Assembly: GCA_018660965.1 (NCBI GenBank)
Contig: JABJJH010000497.1
Coordinates: 1 to 11,014 of the forward strand
Source: Rhodospirillaceae bacterium
GTDB taxonomy: Bacteria; Pseudomonadota; Alphaproteobacteria; UBA8366; GCA-2717185
Length of the DNA stretch: 11,014 nt
Reading direction: 5' to 3'
The number at the start of each line of letters is the position of its first letter. The stretch's first letter is position 1. The position numbers and the translations under genes were made by a program. Shown here in pieces: positions 5,517 to 11,014 of this stretch. The notes beneath the pieces were generated by a model. The model saw only the letters and a program-made list of their open reading frames with translations, did not search any database and had not been told where the DNA came from.

Positions 5517-6719
5517 TTAGGAATCAGACGGTTCGCCCGCCGCGCCGTTGGCGATCAGCGCGTCGATTTCCGCGCTGCTCAAGCCCGCCTGCTGTAACAA
5601 ATCGCGCGTGCTTTGCCCGACATGTTCCGCCGGGCGGCCCGGTCCCGGTTTCGATTTCGACATGCGGATGGGCGGGCGGATATGTTTCAGGCGGCCTTCG
5701 GTGGGGTGTTCTTCCGTGCCGAAAAAATTCACCGCGTCGAGATGCGGATCGTCGAACAAATCCTCCACCGAATTCATCTTCGCAGCCGGAAGATCATTCG
5801 CCTTGAAGGCTTCCAGCCATTCCGCCGTGGTGCGCGTCAAAAGGATTTCACCCAAAACCCCATACAGAACGTCGATATTGCTGGTGCGCGCCGGCATGGT
5901 GGCGAAGCGCGGATCGTCGGCCAGTTCCGCCTTGTCCGCGAGTTCGAACAGCGCCCGCCAGTGCCGGTCCGTATAGGGCATGGCGCAGACATAACCGTCC
6001 TTGGTCGGATAGGGCCGCCGGTTTTTCGTCAACAGCCGCTTGTACCCCGCCGGGCCGGTGGGCGGGTCGTAGGTGCGGCCCTGCATGTGTTCGGGCAGAA
6101 TAAAAGACGCAAACGACTCGAACATGCCGACATCGACCTTCTGGCCTTCGCCGGTCCGTTCGCGGTGAAACAGCCCCATCATGATGGCGTACAGCGCGAA
6201 CAGCCCGGACGTCTTATCGGCGATGACGCTGGGCGCATAGCGGGGTTCGCCGGTGACCTGGCCCTGCAGCCACGCCAGGCCCGACATGCCCTGAATCAGA
6301 TCGTCATAGGCGGGGTTTTCCGCATACGGCCCTTCGGGCAGAAACCCGACAGCGGCGCAGTACACAATGTCGGGACGGTGCGCGATGATGGAATCATAGT
6401 CGATGCCCAGCCGCGCGGCGGCGCCGGGGCGAATGTTGTGAATGAAGACGTCCGCGGTGGCGACGAATTTGTACAAAGCCTCGCGCGCAAGGTCCTGTTT
6501 CAAATCGAGCGCAAGACTGCGCTTGTTGCGGCCCTTGCCCAGAAATCCCGCCGCCATGCCCGGGGTTCGGGATTCGCCGACCTGTCGGGTGATATCGCCC
6601 GACGGTGGTTCAACCTTGATGACCTCCGCGCCCATTTCACCCAAAATCATGGTGCAATACGGACCATACATCACCGTCGATAGGTCAATAACCCGCACGC
6701 CATCCAACGGACCCGCCAT
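5517..6719 (-). CDS. Class III CoA-transferase (CaiB/BaiF family)
   Basis: A 400-residue CoA-transferase of the formyl-CoA transferase/CaiB type, which moves CoA between carboxylic acids through an aspartyl-CoA thioester in an interlocked dimer. The start MAGPLDGVRVIDLS and GEMGAEVIKVEPP are family hallmarks, as are GKGRNKRSLALDLK (61-74), FIHNIRPGAAARLGI and GPYAENPAYDDLIQGMSG. By family alignment D139 in YDDLIQ is the likely catalytic Asp. The frame is open 15 codons further upstream (to 6764), but the codon at 6719 follows a good AAGGA site (6731-6727) with a 7-nt gap and matches the family N-terminus, so I choose it. It is the only minus-strand gene, transcribed away from the dipeptidase, with two palindromes just upstream. 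Its CoA donor and acceptor are unknown; it may activate an acid made by the neighbouring pathway. Confidence 0.93.
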   Translation of the reverse strand: MAGPLDGVRVIDLSTVMYGPYCTMILGEMGAEVIKVEPPSGDITRQVGESRTPGMAAGFLGKGRNKRSLALDLKQDLAREALYKFVATADVFIHNIRPGAAARLGIDYDSIIAHRPDIVYCAAVGFLPEGPYAENPAYDDLIQGMSGLAWLQGQVTGEPRYAPSVIADKTSGLFALYAIMMGLFHRERTGEGQKVDVGMFESFASFILPEHMQGRTYDPPTGPAGYKRLLTKNRRPYPTKDGYVCAMPYTDRHWRALFELADKAELADDPRFATMPARTSNIDVLYGVLGEILLTRTTAEWLEAFKANDLPAAKMNSVEDLFDDPHLDAVNFFGTEEHPTEGRLKHIRPPIRMSKSKPGPGRPAEHVGQSTRDLLQQAGLSSAEIDALIANGAAGEPSDS

Positions 6720-6740
6720 CAAAATTTCCTTCCCAGTGGT

Positions 6741-6780
6741 CTGATCGAAACGCTTGGTTCCCAAGCATTTCGTGAATCAG
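6741..6780. promoter_or_regulatory. Imperfect palindrome upstream of the CoA-transferase
   Basis: The arms CTGATCGAAACGCTTGG (6741-6757) and CCAAGCATTTCG plus TGAATCAG (6761-6780) pair over 16 of 17 positions, with one mismatch, a 3-nt bulge and a 3-nt loop (TTC). The element lies 22-61 bp before the CoA-transferase start, where a dyad operator or leader hairpin would be expected. The 3' arm can also pair in another way: TTCGTG (6769-6774) with CACGAA (6783-6788). Regulator unknown. Confidence 0.6.
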
Positions 6781-6809
6781 CCCACGAACATATTGATCTG
6801 GTGGGGCAA

Positions 6810-6841
6810 CTGATCGAAACGGATGGGTGTCATCCGTTTCG
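6810..6841. promoter_or_regulatory. Perfect 11-bp inverted repeat sharing a 12-mer with the first palindrome
   Basis: CGAAACGGATG (6815-6825) and CATCCGTTTCG (6831-6841) are exact reverse complements around a 5-nt centre. The element begins with CTGATCGAAACG (6810-6821), identical to the start of the palindrome at 6741. A further CGAAACG lies at 6859-6865. No T-run follows, so it is not a standard terminator. The rest of the 6720-7015 gap shows no gene, and I cannot place -10/-35 boxes with confidence. Confidence 0.65.
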
Positions 6842-7015
6842 GTTGCGCCACTAGTTTCCGAAACGCCTTAAACAGGTCGCACCGATTGCCTCGCATATTT
6901 GACCGGACATGTCACGGTCGCGCGCCCCGATTTCATCCCCGCCTTGCGTCCCAACCTTGCTTCCGCCGACAAAATGAAGATGCTATCGGAAACAGCGCCA
7001 CACAGGGGAAACGGA

Positions 7016-7999
7016 ATGTCCGATCTGCACAACGACAACATCATCATCGACGGGTTGATCATTTCCAAGTGGAGCCGTTCGGTGTTTGAAGCGATGCGCG
7101 ACGGCGGCCTGACGGCGGTTAATTGCACGTGCTGCGTCTGGGACGACTTTCGCGGCGTCATGGAAAACATCGCGCAGTGGAAACAGTGGTTTTCCGAACA
7201 CGACGACATATTGCTTCAGGTGTTCACCACCGACGACATTCGCCGCGCCAAGGCCGAAGGCAAGGTCGGCGTCATCCTGGGCTGGCAAAACACGTCGGGG
7301 ATCGAAGACCAGATCGGCTTCCTGAAAGTGTTCAAGGATTTGGGCGTCGGCGTCATGCAGTTGACCTACAACACCCAGAATTTGTCCGGGTCGGGATGCT
7401 GGGAAACCCATGACGGCGGGTTGTCGGGTTTCGGACGTGAAGTCATCGACGAGATGAACCGGGTTGGCATCCTGCTGGATTTATCCCATGTGGGGCCCAA
7501 AACCAGCGAGGACGCGATTCTGTACTCCAAGAAACCCGTCGCCTTCACCCATTGCGTCCCCAACGGCTTGAAGGACTTTCCGCGCAACAAGTCCGACGAC
7601 TTATTACGCCTGATCGTCGACAAGGGCGGGTTCGCCGGGTTCGCCACCTAGCCGCCGTTTCTGCCAACCGGGGCCGACACCACGGTCGAGGATTGCGTCG
7701 ACGCCGTGGAGTACATGGTCAATCTTCTGGGCGAGGATAATGTCGGCATCGGCACCGATTTCACCCAGGATCAGGGCGACGACTTCTTCGAATATCTGCG
7801 CCACGACAAAGGCTACTCTCGGCGGTTAGTGCCAAAAGGCGTCGGCGATATTCCGACCACGGCCCAGGGTCTGAAGAAAATATCCGATTTCCCGAACCTG
7901 ACCGCCGCGATGGAGCGCCGGGGATGGCCGGAAGGGCGGATCGTCAAAATCATGGGGGGCAACTGGATGCGCGTTTTGAAGGAAGCCTGGGGCGAATGA
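7016..7999 (+). pseudogene. M19 (membrane dipeptidase-like) gene interrupted by one amber codon
   Basis: The frame from ATG 7016 encodes an M19/renal-dipeptidase-family protein for 211 residues and then meets TAG at 7649-7651. The same frame continues without any shift to TGA at 7997, with clearly homologous sequence (GEDNVGIGTDF, GRIVKIMGGNW), for 327 codons in all. The lost residue was probably aromatic (TAC/TAT to TAG is one change). Retained M19 features: LDLSHVG with H158, FTHC with H179, and GIGTD with D248. The first zinc motif (HxD) reads D12-G13-L14, and the bridging-Glu position appears as Q91 (LGWQN), so metal binding is unlike standard dipeptidases. The start is supported by AGGGGA (7004-7009) 6 nt upstream; earlier open codons (from TTG 6899) have no such site. 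It could be a recent pseudogene, a suppressed amber, or a sequencing error. There is no signal peptide. Confidence 0.85.
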
Positions 8000-8054
8000 A
8001 GGCTCCAAATTTTCGCACCGATATTATTTCAGGCATTTTTTCTGGAACCGCGCC

Positions 8055-10112
8055 GTGACCCTTCCCACCCTGCGCGTCGGCGTCGAGGTCGGCGGCACCT
8101 TCACCGATCTGGTCGCCATCGACGACGGCGCCATCCGTATTTCCAAGGTGCCCAGCACACCGGCGCGACCCGATGAAGGCGCGTTGGCCGCCATCGACGC
8201 CGCCGCCCTGCCAATCGACGCCATCGGCGATCTGGCGCACGGTTCGACGGTTGCGCTGAACGCCGTGCTGGAACGCAAGGGCGCGCCCATCGCGTTTCTG
8301 GTCACCAAGGGGTTCCGCGACATTTTGTTGCTGCAACGGCACAATCGCGGGCAAATCTACGATTTGTTCTACGCCAAGCCGGAACCGGTCGTCGGGCGCG
8401 CGGACACCTTCGAAATTGCCGAGCGCATCGACGCAAACGGGGCCATCGTCGATGCGCTGGATATCAACGAGTTGTCGGAAAGTCTGAATTCCGCGTTGGG
8501 AAGCGGCCAGTACAAAGGCGTCGCGATCTGTCTGTTGAACGGCTACGCCAACCCCGTTCACGAACAGGCGCTCGCCGATTGGATACGCACCCGTCACCCA
8601 ACATTGAGCGTAACCTGTTCATCGGATGTAACGCGGGAATTTCGCGAATTCGAACGCGCGACCACCGCGACCGTCGCCGCCTATATCCAGCCCGTCACCG
8701 ACGCCTATGTCTCACGCTTTTCCGACGCCTTGGCCGCGCGCGGTTTCGCCGGACGCTTTTCCATCATGCAGTCGAACGGCGGCCGCATGCCCGCCGCCGC
8801 ACTGGCGCGCAACGCCATCAGTTCCCTGTTTTCCGGCCCCGCCGCCGGGGTTATCGGCGCGGTGCGGCAGGCCGGTTTGTCCGGTTATAAAAATCTGATC
8901 ACGCTCGACATGGGCGGCACATCAACCGATGTCTGCGTCGTCACCGACGGCAAGCCGGATTTGACGACGGAAACCGAAGTCGACGGCCTGCCGATCCGGT
9001 CGCCCGCCATCGATATCGCCACCGTCGGCGCCGGCGGCGGGTCGATCATCTGGGTCGATGACGGCGGCATGTTGCGGGCCGGGCCGCAATCCGCCGGGGC
9101 GGAGCCCGGCCCCGCCTGTTACGCACGCGGCGGAATAGCGCCCACGGTGACCGACGCCCATGTCATTCGCGGCTCCATCCGCCCCGAATCATTCCTGAGC
9201 GGCGCGATGCCCCTGACGCCCGACGCCGCGGCCCAGGTGTTTACGCCTTTGGCCGAACAATTCGACCTGTCGCTGGAAGACATCGCGGACAGCGCTGTGA
9301 AACTGGCCGACGCCAACATCATGCAAGCCATCCAACTGGTGTCCACCGAACGCGGGCGCGACCCGCGCGACTATGTGCTGGTCCCCTTTGGCGGCGCGGG
9401 ACCGTTGCACGCCGCGAGAGTGGCCGAGGCGCTGGGCATTGGCTGTGTCGTCGTGCCGCCGAACGCGGGCGTGCTGTCAGCGTTCGGGTTGCTGGCGGCG
9501 GATTTCGCGCATCACGACACCCTGACGCGCAAGATCACCGTGGATGATTCCGCACCCAACGTCGTGCGCGCCACCTTCGCCGAAATGGAAACCCATGCGC
9601 GCCAGGCCTTCGATGAATTCGGTCTGGACGCGGCGCCGCGCTTCACCCACGCGCTGGACATGCGCTATGCGGGGCAGGCCTTCGAAGTCACCGCGCGGTT
9701 CGAGGCGGACGAGTTTCCGACATTGAACGCCGCCATGCTCACCGACCGGTTCGCGAATGCGCATATCCAGATGTTCGGGTTCGGCGGACCGGATTATGGC
9801 GCGGCGGAAATCGTGTCCTTTCGTCTGGGCGCCCTGGCGCCGCCGGACATCACGCCCGCCCTGACGGATGAAGGCGGGAAAGACGACGCGGCGACGACAG
9901 CCCAGCCCACCGGGGCGACCCGCATCTTCGATAACGGCGTCTGGCGCGACGCGGCGCTGGCGACGCGGTCGTCGATTCGCCGCGACAAAGGCGTGAACGG
10001 CCCGGCCCTGGTCGAGGACGGGTCCTCGACCGCCTATATTCCACCGGGCTGGCGCGGCATTATAGACGACCATGATAATCTGGTGATGGAGGCCCCCAAC
10101 GATGGTTCTTAA
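8055..10112 (+). CDS. hyuA: Hydantoinase/oxoprolinase family subunit A (ATP-dependent)
   Basis: A 685-residue HyuA-type subunit of usual length, with an ASKHA-type ATPase fold. Together with HyuB it opens cyclic amides such as N-methylhydantoin or 5-oxoproline at the cost of ATP; related pairs act as caprolactamase or acetone/acetophenone carboxylase parts, so the exact substrate is open. Visible motifs: GVEVGGTFTD (9-18), AHGSTVALNAV (61-71), EFREFERATTATVAAYIQP, MQSNGG, SLFSGPAAGVIGA, the second phosphate-binding motif LDMGGTSTDV (284-293), VGAGGGSI (324-331), AEPGPACYARGG and VPFGGAGPLHA. The start is GTG at 8055 with a weak TGGAA upstream; an HyuA N-terminus normally begins a few residues before GVDVGGTFTD, which supports it. 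It lies 55 bp after the interrupted dipeptidase gene and overlaps hyuB by 11 bp. Confidence 0.95.
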   Translation: MTLPTLRVGVEVGGTFTDLVAIDDGAIRISKVPSTPARPDEGALAAIDAAALPIDAIGDLAHGSTVALNAVLERKGAPIAFLVTKGFRDILLLQRHNRGQIYDLFYAKPEPVVGRADTFEIAERIDANGAIVDALDINELSESLNSALGSGQYKGVAICLLNGYANPVHEQALADWIRTRHPTLSVTCSSDVTREFREFERATTATVAAYIQPVTDAYVSRFSDALAARGFAGRFSIMQSNGGRMPAAALARNAISSLFSGPAAGVIGAVRQAGLSGYKNLITLDMGGTSTDVCVVTDGKPDLTTETEVDGLPIRSPAIDIATVGAGGGSIIWVDDGGMLRAGPQSAGAEPGPACYARGGIAPTVTDAHVIRGSIRPESFLSGAMPLTPDAAAQVFTPLAEQFDLSLEDIADSAVKLADANIMQAIQLVSTERGRDPRDYVLVPFGGAGPLHAARVAEALGIGCVVVPPNAGVLSAFGLLAADFAHHDTLTRKITVDDSAPNVVRATFAEMETHARQAFDEFGLDAAPRFTHALDMRYAGQAFEVTARFEADEFPTLNAAMLTDRFANAHIQMFGFGGPDYGAAEIVSFRLGALAPPDITPALTDEGGKDDAATTAQPTGATRIFDNGVWRDAALATRSSIRRDKGVNGPALVEDGSSTAYIPPGWRGIIDDHDNLVMEAPNDGS

Positions 10113-11014
10113 TCCTGTCGATCAGGCGGTCATCAGCCAGGGGTTGATTGCGGCGGCGCGCGAAATGGGCGCGAAGCTGATCCGATCCGCCTATTCCCCC
10201 ATCGTGCGCGAAGCCAGCGATTGCGCCGCCGCCCTGCTCGACCGGCGCGGCAACGTCGTCGCCCAGGCCGAACTCATCCCCATGCAGCTCGGCTCCATCG
10301 GTGCGACCTTCAAACCCTGCGCCGAGCTGTTTCCCCCCGACACTCTGGTCGAGGGCGATTTCTACATCAACAACGATCCGTTCCACGGCGGTCAGCATTT
10401 GCCCGACGTGTTTTTGTTCTCTCCGATCTTCTTCGACGGCGAACTGGTCGGCTTCAGCGCAACGGTCGCCCACCATCTGGACCTTGGCGGCGGCGCGCCG
10501 GGGTTGAACCCGGACGCCACCGACGTGCATCAGGAAGGCCTGATCGTCCCGCCCAGCAAATACAACCATGCGCGCGACTGGAGCGGCGGCCCGCTGGAAC
10601 GACTGATCCGCGCCAACATCCGCGTGCCGAACCAGACCATCGGCGATTTCAACGCCCAGTTCGCCGCCAATTTCATGGGCGCGGAACGGGTGCGGGATCT
10701 GTGCGCCAAATTCGGCCCCGACACGGTGGATGCGGCGATGGCCGAATTGCTGGACTATTCCGAACGGCGCATGCGCCAGGCCATCCAAAAGGCGCCCGAT
10801 GGCGTATACACCGGCGAGGACTGGATGGACGACGACGGCCAGGGGGACGAGCCCATCCCCGTGCGCGCGACGGTGACCATCAAGGGGGACGGCATCGCCG
10901 TGGATTTCACCGGCACCGCCGATCAGGTGCCCACCAACATGAATTGCCCGTTCGCGTCCACCATCGCGACCGCGCTATCGGTGGTGAAGTCGGTGTTGAC
11001 CAGCCCCGACATCC
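10102..11014 (+). CDS. hyuB: Hydantoinase/oxoprolinase family subunit B (3' partial)
   Basis: The frame opens at ATG 10102 inside the end of hyuA, behind GGAGG (10088-10092) with a 9-nt gap, and runs off the window after 304 codons; HyuB proteins are usually 500 residues or more, so little over half is present. Hallmarks: the N-terminal NPVDQAVISQGLIAAAREMG, AYSPIVREASD (D40), INNDPFHGGQHLPDV (89-103, with H99 and D102), ATVAHHLDLGG (H124, H125), and VDFTGTADQVPTNMNCP near the end. The acid and His residues named are candidate metal ligands by analogy with the caprolactamase B subunit (recalled, not checked). The 11-bp overlap with hyuA implies translational coupling and equal amounts of the two subunits. 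Confidence 0.95.
   Translation, partial: MVLNPVDQAVISQGLIAAAREMGAKLIRSAYSPIVREASDCAAALLDRRGNVVAQAELIPMQLGSIGATFKPCAELFPPDTLVEGDFYINNDPFHGGQHLPDVFLFSPIFFDGELVGFSATVAHHLDLGGGAPGLNPDATDVHQEGLIVPPSKYNHARDWSGGPLERLIRANIRVPNQTIGDFNAQFAANFMGAERVRDLCAKFGPDTVDAAMAELLDYSERRMRQAIQKAPDGVYTGEDWMDDDGQGDEPIPVRATVTIKGDGIAVDFTGTADQVPTNMNCPFASTIATALSVVKSVLTSPDI

Noticed and set aside
5503..5518. Possible bidirectional terminator between the convergent LLM and CoA-transferase genes (AGGGCC / GGCTTT)
   Set aside because: The stem has only four Watson-Crick pairs plus two G-U, no real T-run follows, and it overlaps both stop codons.
5613..6683. Long + strand open frame opposite the CoA-transferase
   Set aside because: It is Arg/Gly/His-rich and has no family signature; the minus-strand frame carries the CaiB/BaiF motifs. 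It is a high-GC antisense shadow.
6901..6919. Small dyad GACCG...CGGTC around GACATGTC
   Set aside because: The arms are 5 bp and the element is not repeated elsewhere; expected by chance in GC-rich DNA.
7985..8042. GCCTG...CAGGC followed by a T-run, a possible terminator before hyuA
   Set aside because: The stem is only 5 bp with a loop of about 40 nt; the T-run alone is not enough.
1..11014. tRNA, rRNA, CRISPR arrays or complete insertion sequences
   Set aside because: No cloverleaf, rRNA-like stretch, regular spaced repeats, transposase frame or IS-type terminal inverted repeats were seen.

Overview
The window is a GC-rich (by eye about 60%), densely coded stretch of a bacterial chromosome. 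Protein character and gene content (COG0523 GTPase, hydantoinase, asparaginase, LLM-class oxidoreductase, class III CoA-transferase, M19 dipeptidase, HyuA/HyuB) point to an alphaproteobacterium, possibly Rhodospirillales-like. That placement is inferred from style alone; there is no rRNA or other marker.

Left part (1-3837, + strand): the end of an unrecognised gene, a COG0523 metallochaperone-type GTPase with a His-rich loop, a divergent cyclic-amide hydrolase of the dihydropyrimidinase/hydantoinase family, and an asparaginase-family amidase. The hydantoinase and the amidase are separated by only 10 bp. The amidase keeps both nucleophilic-site Thr residues and the Lys but has Ala where the substrate-binding Asp of L-asparaginases should be. 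A plausible reading is a two-step cyclic amide/imide pathway: the hydantoinase opens the ring, the amidase cleaves the resulting open-chain amide, and the GTPase supplies metal.

Scar (3838-4678): this 840-bp stretch is not normal operon sequence. It begins with a shrunken, stop-containing remnant of the very LLM gene that follows intact at 4679. Next come a lower-GC ORF for a small exported protein of unknown function and a frameshifted piece of an RHS/YD-repeat core. It looks like a partial duplication with foreign RHS-type cargo that has decayed.

Middle (4679-6719): an intact LLM-class (F420/FMN-type) oxidoreductase on +, converging with a class III (CaiB/BaiF) CoA-transferase on -.

Divergent intergenic region (6720-7015): two palindromes that start with the same 12-mer (CTGATCGAAACG) lie upstream of the CoA-transferase, probably operator sites or hairpin elements.

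Right part (7016-11014, + strand): an M19-type dipeptidase homologue whose frame is intact except for one amber codon, then hyuA and hyuB (hyuB runs off the end) for an ATP-dependent hydantoinase/oxoprolinase, overlapping by 11 bp. Overall the window reads as a locus for breaking amide bonds in cyclic and peptide-like nitrogen compounds, with at least one dead gene copy and one apparently recently broken gene.
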